From Candidatus Scalindua japonica (GTDB lineage: Bacteria > Planctomycetota > Brocadiia > Brocadiales > Scalinduaceae), in assembly GCF_002443295.1 (NCBI RefSeq), contig NZ_BAOS01000010.1:62001-126000 (forward strand): DNA of 64,000 nucleotides, read 5' to 3'. Every line of letters begins with the position of its first letter. Position 1 is the stretch's first letter. Below, piece after piece: positions 1 through 9,791 of the stretch. Both the position numbers and the translations under genes were made by a program. The notes under the pieces were generated by a model that had not been told where the DNA came from, did no database searches, and saw nothing but the letters and a program-made list of their open reading frames with translations.

Positions 1-1596
1 TTCGTTCAACCACTTTTTCAGATCAACCGTATCGATAAATCGACCGGCGCTGTCCGGATAGGATAATCCGTAACGCAGTTCACCAGCACGCATAAACAGA
101 TATACATCATCACGCTTGTAAGCGTAACAGACCGGCTGCACAGATCGTGAGTCTGCGACCAGGATGGTGTTCGTGGTTATATGATCCTGCTGTGAATGCA
201 GGAAAGTGGACATTCCCGTTTTAACGGAATGCTCAATCGGTACAGCAAATGGAAACGCCAGCATTATAATAATCGCAGGCAGGCCGTGCATAAACGTCTT
301 TCGCAGTCCGTTTTGCATGCGCAGGGTTATCAACAAGACCACAAAACACACTACCGCCGCACAAACGCAGTACCATAGTTTATAATCCTCTCCGGAACCA
401 TAAATCTTCCTGTGCAAATCTGGTGTAAAGACAGTAGAGAGCAGAGCTACAACCATAAGGCCCGTTAACACGTTCAATAAGAGAGAACAATATTTGAACA
501 TTCCTCCCATTCCCTTCCTGAAATATTCAGTAAGTCCAATCCCAAGAAGCACAGCCAGCGGAGGGAAACAGGGAAGGACATAGGTAATCGTCTTTCCTGA
601 CGAGATCGAAAAGAACACAAGCGGTAGAATCATCCAGCATACGCAGAAACGAATTAGCGGCTTACGGAGAAGTTCGCCGTTCCATCGAACCAGGACCACT
701 GGAATAAACAGCAACCAGGGCAACGAACCATCAAGGAAAAACGGAATCAGAAACCAGAATGGTTTCTCATGCATGCCGGAGTCCGCCGAGAAAAAGCGTT
801 GAACATGTTCCACCCAGAAAAAATAACGCCAGAAATCCGGTTCTCGTGAGGCAATCATAAAGCACCACGGCAGCGCTACGACTATGGCTCCCAGCAGAGG
901 AAGCCATGGTACAGTAAAAATCACACGCCAGCGTCTCTCCCACAATAAAAACGGGACCATAATCACTGTCGGTACAATAATAACAAGAAAGCCTTTTGTC
1001 ATGAATGCGGCACCGCAGAAGACCCCGCAGAGCAACAACCACCGGTTCCGCTTCTTCCCGGTATCGTTGGCGCCAGCCACAAAGAAACAACTCAGCATGG
1101 CGGTAAGAAAAAAAGTAAGCAGGTTATCCGGCACACAGAAAGTGCCCACACCGTAGACCCCAACAAAAGTCATATAGATAAAGGCAGCCAGCAGCGCAGT
1201 TCGATCACACTTGTAAAAGCGCCTGACCATCAAGAAGATTGTCAGGGCCGTCAGCCCAACAGCAAGAGCGGATGGAAAACGGATGGCAAAACCATTATCT
1301 CCGAACAGAGCCATGGATTCGGAATTCAGCCAGTATCCGAGCACAGGTTTCTCAAAATAGCGCAACCCGTTCAACCTGGGAACGATAAAATCTTTAGTAT
1401 CCAGCATTTCCCGGGATATCTCTCCGTATCGCGCTTCATCAGGGACAGCCACAGGACGCACATTCATTGGAGCTATGTACAACAGAAGAAACAGAATTGA
1501 TAAACCGATCACTCCTTTTTTTAATACGGTAATAGTGTGTATTTTTTTACAGGTAAAAAGCGTAATACCATCGAACCTTTTGGAGTTTGGAGACAT
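1..1596 (-). CDS. ArnT-like membrane glycosyltransferase (partial, 3' end outside window)
   Basis: Read on the minus strand from an ATG preceded by a GAGG-type ribosome site, this frame stays open for 532 codons to the window edge. The N-terminal part carries the hallmark of the ArnT/PMT (GT39/GT83) family: an acidic motif DEARYGEISREM after the first membrane segment, then RLNGLRYFEKPVLGYW. Many hydrophobic segments follow. Family members use a polyprenyl-phosphate sugar donor at the outer face of the inner membrane, typically adding aminoarabinose or another sugar to lipid A or other glycoconjugates. Real lipid A modification is an inference; the sugar and acceptor cannot be read from sequence. 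An in-frame TGA lies just upstream of the start. Confidence 0.85.
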   Translation of the reverse strand, partial: MSPNSKRFDGITLFTCKKIHTITVLKKGVIGLSILFLLLYIAPMNVRPVAVPDEARYGEISREMLDTKDFIVPRLNGLRYFEKPVLGYWLNSESMALFGDNGFAIRFPSALAVGLTALTIFLMVRRFYKCDRTALLAAFIYMTFVGVYGVGTFCVPDNLLTFFLTAMLSCFFVAGANDTGKKRNRWLLLCGVFCGAAFMTKGFLVIIVPTVIMVPFLLWERRWRVIFTVPWLPLLGAIVVALPWCFMIASREPDFWRYFFWVEHVQRFFSADSGMHEKPFWFLIPFFLDGSLPWLLFIPVVLVRWNGELLRKPLIRFCVCWMILPLVFFSISSGKTITYVLPCFPPLAVLLGIGLTEYFRKGMGGMFKYCSLLLNVLTGLMVVALLSTVFTPDLHRKIYGSGEDYKLWYCVCAAVVCFVVLLITLRMQNGLRKTFMHGLPAIIIMLAFPFAVPIEHSVKTGMSTFLHSQQDHITTNTILVADSRSVQPVCYAYKRDDVYLFMRAGELRYGLSYPDSAGRFIDTVDLKKWLNE

Positions 1597-1684
1597 TCTC
1601 GGACCTCGATAAAATCAGGGCAGAGAATAAATGGTTGGATGAGAGATACAGAGAGATGTGCTTTCGAACTTTCACGCTTTTTGA

Positions 1685-2659
1685 TCAAGTCATTACATAA
1701 GGCATCTTTCTGGCTTTCCTTCTGTAGCTGAGGTTAGTCCCGATACGGTAAGCAAGGCCTCGTGGGCTACGCAGGCTTCTTCTGAGAACATTTTTCATCT
1801 CATAGGTTTTATGAAAAATCCACCAGTACCCCTCCTGCAGTTCCCTCTCCGTCATTTTTGCCGGTTTAAAGACTACCTCGCCGGTATGGTATTTTGACCA
1901 ATCGTGGTCAGTAATTCTGTCATCCTTAACCATGTCATCGTACAGTTTCGTGCCGGGGAATGGCGTCAGTATATGGAACTGGGCGGCGTCAATCTTGTTT
2001 TCCATTATGAAATTATAGGTCTTTTCAAAAACATCAGGGCCATCTCCATCAAGTCCGAAAATAAAACTGCCAACGATATTAATCCCGACACCATGAATCC
2101 TTTTAATAGCCTCTCTGTAGCCATCGGGCGAATTCCACGATTTGCTGATTTTTCTTAGATTTTCGTCTGATAATGTTTCGAACCCTATAAAGGCATACCT
2201 GCCGCCGCTTTTTGCGTATAACGAAAGCAGCTCATCATCTTTAGCAAAATTCAGCGTTGTCTGGCCGCCCCATTTACGATTTAAAGGAATCAGTTCTTTA
2301 AAAAGCTTTTTGGAAAAAACGGCCCGCCCGGTGATGTTATCATCGATAAAAAAGAACTCTTTCGTGTCAAGCCCTTTGATCTCTTCTATAACCTCTTCCA
2401 CTGGTCTTGTCCTGAACTCCTGTCCAAAAAAGGCGGTAACGGTACAAAACTCACAATTAAAGGGACATCCACGTGTAGCCTGAACGGAATAAAAAGATGA
2501 ATACATACTGCTGTCCAGCAGATCTCTGCGGGGAATAGCCATACCAGACATCTCTATTTTTATTAACACTCTCTTCATTATGAGAAAATCGATCGATAGA
2601 TAGATATATGACGGTAAGCAGATGATGTAAAAAATAGATTCAGAATATAATCTAATCAA
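1685..2659 (-). CDS. Radical SAM protein with DUF4070-like tail, N-terminally truncated
   Basis: The protein has a radical SAM core with the cluster motif RGCPFNCEFC and the family stretches FFFIDDNITG, YAFIGFETL and GSFIFGLDGD. The C-terminal part (DW..Y, VVFKPAKMTERELQEGY) resembles DUF4070. Relatives are normally 450-520 residues with a cobalamin-binding domain in front. Here homology starts abruptly at PRRDLLD, about 40 residues in, and the preceding residues are low-complexity and hydrophobic. The start is unclear: Met28 (near 2578) is an alternative, and no good ribosome site is visible at either. It is probably a 5'-truncated remnant; function unknown. Confidence 0.7.
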   Translation of the reverse strand: MIRLYSESIFYIICLPSYIYLSIDFLIMKRVLIKIEMSGMAIPRRDLLDSSMYSSFYSVQATRGCPFNCEFCTVTAFFGQEFRTRPVEEVIEEIKGLDTKEFFFIDDNITGRAVFSKKLFKELIPLNRKWGGQTTLNFAKDDELLSLYAKSGGRYAFIGFETLSDENLRKISKSWNSPDGYREAIKRIHGVGINIVGSFIFGLDGDGPDVFEKTYNFIMENKIDAAQFHILTPFPGTKLYDDMVKDDRITDHDWSKYHTGEVVFKPAKMTERELQEGYWWIFHKTYEMKNVLRRSLRSPRGLAYRIGTNLSYRRKARKMPYVMT

Positions 2660-2762
2660 CAGATGGATAATACAAAATGAAATGGTAAAGATTTAATTAC
2701 TAAATTAATAGATATGAAATTCTATTGACTTGAAACTTGAGATGAAGCGGGAAAGAGTATCA

Positions 2763-5700
2763 TTAAGTCTCAGACTGGTTTAGTAATGACTTTGCGTGCC
2801 CTCGAAGCTTCCAGTACATAACCGGCATGACAAACAGGTTGAGTAGAATTGAACTTATCAGTCCGCCAACAATGACTATTGCCATCGGATGTTCAATCTC
2901 CTGACCGGGTAAATTGCCTCCTATGATTATCGGCAAGAGCGCTAAACCAGTCGTCAAGGTCGTCATAAGTATAGGCACCAGTCGTTCCGTTGCACCACGC
3001 ACAATCAGGTTGATATCAAAAGGTTGGTTCTCCTGTACCTCCAGATTATTATAGTGGCTGATAAGCATGATGCTGTTCCTGGCGGAGATTCCCAGTACCG
3101 CGATAAATCCTATCAATGAACCAAGGGAAAGCACTCCACCACCCAGGAACGCGGCCACGACACCGCCAATTAAGGCGAATGGAAGACCCAGAAACACGAG
3201 AAGAGCAAGTCTGACAGAGCCAAAACTCACATGCAGAATCAGGAAAATACCGATAACGGACATTATTGAGAGTATGATAATGCGGTTTCTCGATGATTCC
3301 TGTGCCGCGTATTCTCCAAGGACCTCAGGATGGTAACCACTGTTGAATGGGATGTCATCCACCCTATTTCTAATATCACGCTCCACACTACCCAGATCGC
3401 GATCCCGTACATTACAGGTAACCTCCGTATAACGCGATGCCGATTCACGGGTAATCTTGTTCGGTACAGGAGCAACAAAAACATCCGCTACTTCGTTCAA
3501 TGGAACGATGCCGCCTGTAGGTGTTTCAATTCTCAGAGAACGAAGAGCATCAAGACTGTTACGAACCTGAGGAGCGCCCCAAACGACTACATCGAAAATA
3601 TTCTGGTCTTCATAAAACTCCCCCACTTTCACCCCATTCATCAGCAATGCAACAGCATTGCGGACCATACCACCGTTTAACCCGAAATGCACAGCAGCAT
3701 CCGGTCGGTAATGTACCTCAACCTGTGGGACAAGGATCTGCGGTTTCACTTTCAAATCAGCAACGCCTCTTACATCAGAAATTGATGTTCTGACGTCTTC
3801 AGCTTTTTCGCGCAGGATTTCGAGATTCTCACCATATATACGCACGACAATTGTCGCGCTGGATCCGGTAAGCACCTCCTTGATTCTCTCTCGCAGATAC
3901 GTAAGCAGGTCCCGGTACAGTCCCGGATAACCGTCTACTACTTCCTGTATTTTTGCAACGGTCGTGTCGTAGTCTACATCAGGGTCAATACTGATCCATA
4001 GTTCTGCAAAGTTCGGACCTACCACCTCATCGGCAACCTCTGATCTGCCGATGTGCGAGCCAAAATTACGCACGCCAGGAATGGCTCGAAGCTCTTTACT
4101 TACTCGGGTGGTTATGCGCTCCATCGCCTGTAGTGAAGTCCCCGGTTTTCCAACCCAGTGCATCAGGAAGTCGTGCTCCTTGAAATTCGGAAGAAATTCC
4201 TCGCCGAGGAAGGTAACTGAAACTGCTGCCAGGATGAAAGCACCTGCCAGAAAAGAGATGACACGCTTCGGCCTCATAATCAAAGGCGGCAGCATTGCCC
4301 GGTAACGTGCTTTCAGCCATCTTACGAATGAGGGCTCCCGGCGATGAGATGCCCCCGGCAAAAGGATTAGTGACAATGCGGGCGTAAGGGTAAGAGCAAC
4401 CAGCAGAGACGACATGATAGCCAGTATGTAGGAGAAAGCAAGCGGGCTGAAGAATGAACCCGCCAGTCCCTCAAGGAAGAAAACAGGAATCAGCACCAGT
4501 ACAACGATTACACTTCCATATACAACAGCGCTGCGTACCTCCATTGAAGCGTTCAGCACGACCTTGAATGCCGATTCAGGATTACCGGCTTCGCGGTTGA
4601 GACGGAGTCTGCGCATGATATTTTCTACATCAATAACGGCATCGTCAACCAGCTCTCCGAGCGCTATAACCAGCCCGGCAAGAACCATGGTATTAATAGT
4701 TCCCCCGCGATAGTGAAGGACCAGTGCGGCTATCACCAGTGAAGTCGGAATTGCCAGAACGCTGATCAGGGCAGTGCGCCAGTCATTGAGAAAAAAAGCC
4801 AGTACGATTATTACAAGGACACAGCCGATAAGTAGTGATCGGTTAAGATTATGGAGTGACATTTCAATAAATGTTGCCGGACGAAAAATTGTAGAATCCA
4901 TTTCAATGTCCTTAATACCCGGCCTGAGAGCCTCCAGTACTTCTTCAATCTTACGCGTTACTTCAAGTGTATTCCCCCACGGCTGTTTTTCAACAATTAG
5001 TAGTAAACCCGGCCCTTCATTTATAACCGAGTCACCAATAGGTGGCGGAAAACCTTCTGTCAGCTCCGCCAGATCACCCAGCTTGATAGCAACTCCATTA
5101 CGAAAAGCAACCGGCACATGTGAAAGATCTTCAGGTGATTTAAGAGACAGAACATTTGTGACTGCAAGACGCTGATTGGGCGTGTCGATAAATCCACCGC
5201 CTCCGATTGCTGTAGCATCACGAACAGACTGTACTACGTCATTTGTAGTAACTCCATGGGTATACAGATTGTCAGGGTCTATGAGTACCTGAATCTGACG
5301 GTCTCGCTGTCCCCAGATGGCAACATTCGCCACGCCCGGAATGGCCATAAGCCGAGGCCTGATCGTCCATTTCGCGACTGTTGTCATTTCCTTCTGTGAC
5401 AGTTTTTGAGAGGAAAGACCTATCTTGAGGACTCTGCTGGTGGACGATAGTGGAGAAAGGATGACCGGAGCTTTTACCACAGAGGGCAATCTTTCTGCAA
5501 GCTGAACCAGCCGCTCCTGAACGAGCTGCCGGGCCTGCATGACATCGGTACCCTCTTTAAAATAAAGTACTACCGAGGAGAGACCAAGCACAGATTTTGA
5601 ACGAACTTTTTTCAACCATGAGACACCGTTAACAGCGCTCTCAACAGGTATGGTAATCAGGGTCTCAACCTCTGACGTTGAAAGTCCGGGGCCTTCTGTC

Positions 5701-5852
5701 TGTATCTCTACAAGGGGAGGTGCAAATTCAGGAAATACGTCAAAGGAGCTTCGTTTGCTCACCGTATGTGAACCGGCAATCAACAACACCATGGTCACTA
5801 CAACAATGGAAACACGCAGACGCAGAGATGTAGACACCAGCCACCTTATCAT
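2763..5852 (-). CDS. Heavy-metal efflux RND permease (CusA/CzcA family)
   Basis: At 1029 residues it matches the usual length of HME-type RND pumps. It has the N-terminal membrane helix, two large periplasmic loops and two blocks of membrane helices. The charged motif in the fourth helix, [18 protein letters not shown], is typical of the metal-exporting branch and carries the proton-relay acids. It would form the inner-membrane trimer that expels metal cations through the adaptor and outer-membrane channel encoded just upstream. The gene overlaps the adaptor stop by four bases (ATGA), so the two are translationally coupled. Metal specificity (Cu/Ag or Zn/Co/Cd) cannot be decided here. Confidence 0.93.
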   Translation of the reverse strand: MIRWLVSTSLRLRVSIVVVTMVLLIAGSHTVSKRSSFDVFPEFAPPLVEIQTEGPGLSTSEVETLITIPVESAVNGVSWLKKVRSKSVLGLSSVVLYFKEGTDVMQARQLVQERLVQLAERLPSVVKAPVILSPLSSTSRVLKIGLSSQKLSQKEMTTVAKWTIRPRLMAIPGVANVAIWGQRDRQIQVLIDPDNLYTHGVTTNDVVQSVRDATAIGGGGFIDTPNQRLAVTNVLSLKSPEDLSHVPVAFRNGVAIKLGDLAELTEGFPPPIGDSVINEGPGLLLIVEKQPWGNTLEVTRKIEEVLEALRPGIKDIEMDSTIFRPATFIEMSLHNLNRSLLIGCVLVIIVLAFFLNDWRTALISVLAIPTSLVIAALVLHYRGGTINTMVLAGLVIALGELVDDAVIDVENIMRRLRLNREAGNPESAFKVVLNASMEVRSAVVYGSVIVVLVLIPVFFLEGLAGSFFSPLAFSYILAIMSSLLVALTLTPALSLILLPGASHRREPSFVRWLKARYRAMLPPLIMRPKRVISFLAGAFILAAVSVTFLGEEFLPNFKEHDFLMHWVGKPGTSLQAMERITTRVSKELRAIPGVRNFGSHIGRSEVADEVVGPNFAELWISIDPDVDYDTTVAKIQEVVDGYPGLYRDLLTYLRERIKEVLTGSSATIVVRIYGENLEILREKAEDVRTSISDVRGVADLKVKPQILVPQVEVHYRPDAAVHFGLNGGMVRNAVALLMNGVKVGEFYEDQNIFDVVVWGAPQVRNSLDALRSLRIETPTGGIVPLNEVADVFVAPVPNKITRESASRYTEVTCNVRDRDLGSVERDIRNRVDDIPFNSGYHPEVLGEYAAQESSRNRIIILSIMSVIGIFLILHVSFGSVRLALLVFLGLPFALIGGVVAAFLGGGVLSLGSLIGFIAVLGISARNSIMLISHYNNLEVQENQPFDINLIVRGATERLVPILMTTLTTGLALLPIIIGGNLPGQEIEHPMAIVIVGGLISSILLNLFVMPVMYWKLRGHAKSLLNQSET

Positions 5853-7066
5853 TTACCACCCCCAAATTCTGTTCCGAATAGCTCTGTAACTGCTGTAATG
5901 ACAATCTCATCATCTTTATTAACACCACGTGTTACGACTGCATAACCATCAATAACACCGGATACTTCAACCCGTTGCCTTGAGTATGTATACCTGGCAG
6001 TTTTCAAATAAACCCAGCTCCCTCCATGTATGTCGTACATTATTGCGGACCAGGGGACAGCAATTCTATTGCCGGAACCCAGTTTCGTCAGTGAAACACT
6101 CACCTTCTGTCCCGTGCGAAAGAGACCATCCGGATTCGATATCTCAAAGAAAAGATCTGACGATACGCTGTTAGGATCACTGAGTAACGGACCATTTACG
6201 GGCTTTGCATTATAAACATTTTTATTACGTACGTTCCCAAGAGGTTGAATAATCGCATCCTTTTCCTGATCTACCGTTACCATATCACCAACATAAACAG
6301 GTACACGTACCCAGACAGGGTCCTGGCTGACAACCTCAAACAGGAGAGTTGACGCAGAAACGGCTTGTCCCGGTGCAACATGAATACGCTGTATCACACC
6401 GTCAACAGGTGACTTCAAAACAAAAGTGGAAAGCCCTTCCGTAGCTGATTCCATCCCTGTACCGTCCAGGAGATGCAGCCGTGCCTCAGCCGCCTTGAGG
6501 GACGCCCTTGCGGCAGCCAGTCCGGCCTGTGCCTCCAGATAAATCTTCCTGCTGGTTGCCTTATCCTGCAAAAGAAGTTTTGCACGATCTGCCTGAGCTT
6601 GTGCAACCTCTAATTGTACCTTTTTTACTTCGACCGCTTCACGAACACCCGCGATATCTTTCTCCGGTGTGAGCAATAACAGGTTCAGGATAGCCTGACC
6701 TTTTTTGACCTGAGTTCCTGCCGGTAGCAACTCATCACTGTTTATACCGTAAACAGTTCCCGCCATTGGCGCGGCAATCCTGGCTTGATGACCGGGAAGT
6801 GACATTATTTCTCCACCGAGTCTTAACGTGTTCCGTATAATTTGGTAATCCGCGACAGTGGTTTCTACTCCCAGACGTTGTTCTGCCGTCGGAGAAAGAA
6901 TAACAGTTGTAAGCTCTGACTCTTTGACACCATTATTCACCTTTGCCGGTTTATCTGATTTCCCTTCAGAAAGGTTATTCTTACTGAAAACACAAATAAG
7001 TATAAGAGAGAACAACAAAATAAATTTACCGGTATACGTTTGAATATATTTTGAACTTCCGTGCAC
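5849..7066 (-). CDS. RND efflux periplasmic adaptor (CusB/CzcB-like membrane fusion protein)
   Basis: The 405-residue protein has an N-terminal membrane anchor or signal (residues 14-28), a biotinyl-lipoyl-like segment ([14 protein letters not shown]), an alpha-hairpin rich in Ala/Lys/Glu (about residues 135-200), the second lipoyl half ([14 protein letters not shown]) and beta-barrel/membrane-proximal parts. It bridges the inner-membrane pump and the outer-membrane channel. The start is GTG at 7066, preceded by a strong AGGAG; an ATG overlaps it in another frame and leads nowhere. It lies between the outer-membrane factor and the pump gene in one transcription unit. Confidence 0.9.
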   Translation of the reverse strand: MHGSSKYIQTYTGKFILLFSLILICVFSKNNLSEGKSDKPAKVNNGVKESELTTVILSPTAEQRLGVETTVADYQIIRNTLRLGGEIMSLPGHQARIAAPMAGTVYGINSDELLPAGTQVKKGQAILNLLLLTPEKDIAGVREAVEVKKVQLEVAQAQADRAKLLLQDKATSRKIYLEAQAGLAAARASLKAAEARLHLLDGTGMESATEGLSTFVLKSPVDGVIQRIHVAPGQAVSASTLLFEVVSQDPVWVRVPVYVGDMVTVDQEKDAIIQPLGNVRNKNVYNAKPVNGPLLSDPNSVSSDLFFEISNPDGLFRTGQKVSVSLTKLGSGNRIAVPWSAIMYDIHGGSWVYLKTARYTYSRQRVEVSGVIDGYAVVTRGVNKDDEIVITAVTELFGTEFGGGK

Positions 7067-7126
7067 ATTAATCTCCTTTGTTTGTAAAGTAATGACATCT
7101 GTCAGTCCCGCAGTCTTAAGTTGCAG

Positions 7127-7146
7127 ATTCCCATTTTCATGGGAAT
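7127..7146. repeat. Short hairpin between outer-membrane factor and adaptor genes
   Basis: ATTCCCAT and ATGGGAAT form a perfect 8-bp stem around a TTTC loop. There is no U-tract, so it is more likely a repeat-derived or mRNA-stability hairpin than a terminator. The two genes should be cotranscribed. Confidence 0.6.
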
Positions 7147-7228
7147 GACAATTTTGCTAAAATCTAATGCATAAATTGTAGGGTTCATTTCCCCGCTTGA
7201 ATGACGAGTCGGGCAGGCCAAAAAAGCC

Positions 7229-8602
7229 TCAAAAAGGGGCTGTATGGGAAACAGCCCCTACCGTTTCTGTTTTCAACATTTTCTGTTTAAATCCTACACT
7301 ATGTCTGAGTTGTGCTGAAGCCCTGCGCAGTTCTGCTGTTGATTCTGCCTCTCTCAAGCGTGAATCCAGGAGCTGACGTTTAAATCCAAGATAATCCTGA
7401 TAGGTAATTTCACCAACAGAGTATCTTTTCTCTGCTATCTCTACAGCAGTAATGGAAGATGACAATAAACCGGAACGCAGAATTTTTAATGCATTCTGTG
7501 CCGAAAGATAATTTATATACGCTTCACGCACCTTTAGGGCTATTTCCTGCTTTACCGCCACATACTGTTTTGCTGCCTTTTCCAATTGTGCTTTAGAGCG
7601 TGAAACCTTTCCATTATTCCTGTTAAAAATTGGCAGTTCAAACCATGCCCCCGGCCCAAATTCCGAGCCGCTCCTGCCTCTTTCATTAAAATCCATAATG
7701 GCAGTAAAATTGAAGATTTTTGATCGTTCCCATCCCAGACGTTTGCCTGCTTCCTCAATAGCAATCTCTGCAGCACGTAAATCAGGACGTGCTGCATATG
7801 CTGAGGTGATAAGCTGTTCAAGGTTTATATCCCATTCGCTATCTATCTGTATTGGTTCCAGCTTGATTGTCTTTTCCTCCTGCTCCAGTCCAAGAAGTGT
7901 TCTCAGTTTTGCATCTAAAAGTTCAGCATCACGAATAGTATTAACTAAATCTCTCTCTTTGCGAGCCGCTTCAAGTTCAAATACTGACTCGTCCAGTCCA
8001 CTTATATCACCGGCACGCAGACGAGCCTGTGCAATAGTAAGGATTTCCCCATTAAGTACCGTCTCTTTTTTTGCAATATTCACCCGCTCCTGTGAGAATA
8101 TTAGATTTGTATAGGTTAACATGACGTCACGAACGAGGTTAAGACCATTCTGGACCAGGTTTTCAGCTACGCGTTCAGCGCTCAACCTGGCTGCAGATAC
8201 ACGACACGGTCTCTGCCATAGTGACTCTATCGGCATAAATATAGTGGTTTCCATCTGTTTTGGCCCTGCCGGGAAAAACATTGAAAATACCGGATTACTG
8301 ATCATACCCGCCTCTATCAGATCTGCCCGTGAGAAACCAAGATCGGTAAGATCAGACTGAAATTTTGCATTATTCCATAAGGCAATGGCAACCGCTTCAT
8401 CCTCTGTCAAGCCGTCTATAAGCGAAATATTATCCGGTAGCCTTACATCTTCCGCTTTTTCGTCTGATGCAAGATTATGCCCGGTACGTCTGCTGATAGA
8501 ATCAGATACGTATGCACGATCATGTGTTAAATGCGCGAAACAGCCAACTGATATCAGAACAACCGGAAAAAGGAAAAAATAGTAAAGGGTTTTCAGACAC
8601 AT
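7229..8602 (-). CDS. TolC-like outer-membrane efflux factor (CusC/CzcC)
   Basis: This 457-residue protein has an N-terminal signal ending near VGC (a non-ideal lipobox, so lipidation is uncertain). It then has the duplicated helical repeat of outer-membrane factors, e.g. LTDLGFSRADLIEAGMISNPVF and KRLGWERSKIFNFTAIM in the two halves. It provides the exit duct for the RND complex encoded downstream, and is the first gene of the pump operon. A 41-bp operator-like element lies about 60 bases upstream. Its last ten residues (VGAVSHTAPF) and the stop codon are encoded by a palindromic repeat element rather than by family-conserved sequence. Confidence 0.9.
   Translation of the reverse strand: MCLKTLYYFFLFPVVLISVGCFAHLTHDRAYVSDSISRRTGHNLASDEKAEDVRLPDNISLIDGLTEDEAVAIALWNNAKFQSDLTDLGFSRADLIEAGMISNPVFSMFFPAGPKQMETTIFMPIESLWQRPCRVSAARLSAERVAENLVQNGLNLVRDVMLTYTNLIFSQERVNIAKKETVLNGEILTIAQARLRAGDISGLDESVFELEAARKERDLVNTIRDAELLDAKLRTLLGLEQEEKTIKLEPIQIDSEWDINLEQLITSAYAARPDLRAAEIAIEEAGKRLGWERSKIFNFTAIMDFNERGRSGSEFGPGAWFELPIFNRNNGKVSRSKAQLEKAAKQYVAVKQEIALKVREAYINYLSAQNALKILRSGLLSSSITAVEIAEKRYSVGEITYQDYLGFKRQLLDSRLREAESTAELRRASAQLRHSVGFKQKMLKTETVGAVSHTAPF
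7236..7261 (-). repeat. Palindromic repeat element overlapping the 3' end of the outer-membrane factor gene
   Basis: GGGGCTGT and ACAGCCCC form an 8-bp stem around a 7-base loop. Read on the minus strand the unit begins GTAGGGGCTGTTTCCCA, which matches the element at 58483-58540 (GTAGGGCCCGTTTCCCA). In both places it lies at the end of a gene in the same reading frame and supplies the C-terminal residues and stop. Confidence 0.75.
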
Positions 8603-8663
8603 GGTTTATCAATGATAAGAAGTTTTAATATTTTCATAATTTATAACGTTTATATATTAATAT

Positions 8664-8704
8664 ACATTAAGGCATGATGAAGGGAAGATGAAGAAATGTT
8701 AATG
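8664..8704 (-). promoter_or_regulatory. Candidate response-regulator operator of the efflux operon
   Basis: On the minus strand this 41-bp block contains four TT(A/C)A(C/T) half-sites (TTAAC, TTCAT, TTCAT, TTAAT) beginning at positions 3, 13, 24 and 35, i.e. a 10-11 bp period. An ungapped match (34 of 41 bases) lies upstream of the response-regulator gene at 12044-12084. OmpR/PhoB-family regulators typically bind tandem half-sites spaced by one helical turn. Binding by the local regulator is inferred. Confidence 0.65.
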
Positions 8705-8754
8705 TTGCAGGTTTATTGGTATACGGTAACCGTGTTGTAATCACGACATCAGAC

Positions 8755-8806
8755 ATCCTTCGACTCCCCGTCCGATCCGGCACGGGCGGGCGCTCAGAAG
8801 ATGACG
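8755..8806. repeat. Dispersed hairpin repeat, copy A (left arm)
   Basis: It carries the ATCCTTCGACTCC ... GCTCAG arm shared by five other intergenic copies in the window, with an internal CGTCCGATCCGGCACGGG stretch also present in copy B. The right arm is missing. Confidence 0.7.
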
Positions 8807-8827
8807 TCACTTAGAACGGTTTCCTGC

Positions 8828-8915
8828 AGGTTCAATCATGCTGATTGAACCTAAACGTTTCGGTTCAGGCTACAACCCTGAACCAGCCAGAGAACATTTG
8901 GATCAGGCATCCAAA
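8828..8915. repeat. Three tandem hairpins
   Basis: Three perfect stems follow each other: 8828-8852 (11-bp stem, 3-base loop), 8862-8884 (8-bp stem, 7-base loop) and 8897-8915 (7-bp stem, 5-base loop). They lie just beyond the stop of the RlmJ-like gene and before the efflux operon promoter. No U-tract follows in either direction. They may form an RNA structure or end a transcript; function unknown. Confidence 0.7.
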
Positions 8916-8928
8916 CGAATGCACACTG

Positions 8929-9765
8929 TTATGAGATGATTTGACTATCAAATCCGATTGGACATCCTACTGCTTTTGTAAGGTTCCTTGAAAATTTAGA
9001 TACATTTTCAGAAAGGATGTTTAGTTTGTCGTTTGGATAATTGTTGTGAGTGTAAAGTATAATAGATGAATGGAATTTTGACTCCCCTTCAATTGTTGAA
9101 TTTTCTATTGCATCACACTGAAGAGAAATATAATTGAAGGAATCTCCGGTCAAATTTTCATTTATTTTTTTGAACTGAGACCAAAGGTTAATTTCTGCAT
9201 TATAATACAATACAAATAGAGCAATTGAGGTATTGTCTTCTTTTACTTTTCGGATTATTTTGTCCAATATTTTTTTGTTTATATTTTCAAGATCATAAAA
9301 TGGATCAATTAATATCAGTGCATGTTTGCTTCTATCGATGCTGCCTTGAAGGATAGACAACCCGTCTTCCAGATTAAACCCTCTCAATCTGATCAGATTT
9401 AACCCGCTAGCTTCAAGATCCTGCCTGGCAGCACTATCGCTGTCTGACGAGAAAACTGTGATTTTATTTTCATATTGCTTACTGATTTGAGATACGATAT
9501 GCCCACTACCAAGATATTTTTCCGAATGTATTGATTGAACCTCTTTCAATGGACATGCCTCAAGAGTCTTTATCCTTTTAGAAACAGCATCATGAACCGG
9601 TTCCTGCCAGGGACGCCCACCAAAAGGGTCATAATAGGTAAGACTATGGGGAATTTCTCTGCAATGCCAGTCCGTAAATTCAGCTAAAAGGCCATGTTTT
9701 ATTAAGTCACCTCCATTGCCCATAGTATAAGGAAGCGGATGGGCTATTAACTCAAATTTTTCCAT
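8929..9765 (-). CDS. RlmJ-like SAM-dependent methyltransferase homologue
   Basis: The 278-residue protein keeps the layout of RlmJ, the 23S rRNA adenine-2030 N6-methyltransferase: an N-terminal GNGGDLIKHGLL (RlmJ has GNHADVLKH), LTYYDPFGG in the cofactor-binding position, KYLGSGHIVSQI (compare YPGSPLIARLL) and LILIDPFYDLE at the catalytic DPPY position. The catalytic motif therefore reads DPFY, a conservative change. Similarity is by motif only, so another substrate is possible. It lies 26 bases after the sensor kinase gene and inside the metal-efflux locus, an unexpected place for an rRNA methyltransferase. Confidence 0.6.
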   Translation of the reverse strand: MEKFELIAHPLPYTMGNGGDLIKHGLLAEFTDWHCREIPHSLTYYDPFGGRPWQEPVHDAVSKRIKTLEACPLKEVQSIHSEKYLGSGHIVSQISKQYENKITVFSSDSDSAARQDLEASGLNLIRLRGFNLEDGLSILQGSIDRSKHALILIDPFYDLENINKKILDKIIRKVKEDNTSIALFVLYYNAEINLWSQFKKINENLTGDSFNYISLQCDAIENSTIEGESKFHSSIILYTHNNYPNDKLNILSENVSKFSRNLTKAVGCPIGFDSQIIS

Positions 9766-9791
9766 TATCTTGTTGATAAAAAATAGTGTAT

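Larger units (their letters stand above)
8603..8928. other. Intergenic region before the efflux operon
   Basis: No gene is visible. In the direction of transcription (minus) it holds three tandem hairpins, one arm of a dispersed repeat, a 41-bp operator-like element and an AT-rich promoter zone (TATATTAATATATA) leading into the outer-membrane factor gene. Confidence 0.7.

Noticed and set aside
767-1156. Short open frames on both strands inside the ArnT-like region
   Set aside because: They overlap the continuous 532-codon minus-strand frame that has clear ArnT-family motifs.
8828-8915. tRNA or known riboswitch in the triple-hairpin region
   Set aside because: No cloverleaf, anticodon arm, TPC-loop consensus or known aptamer core is present.
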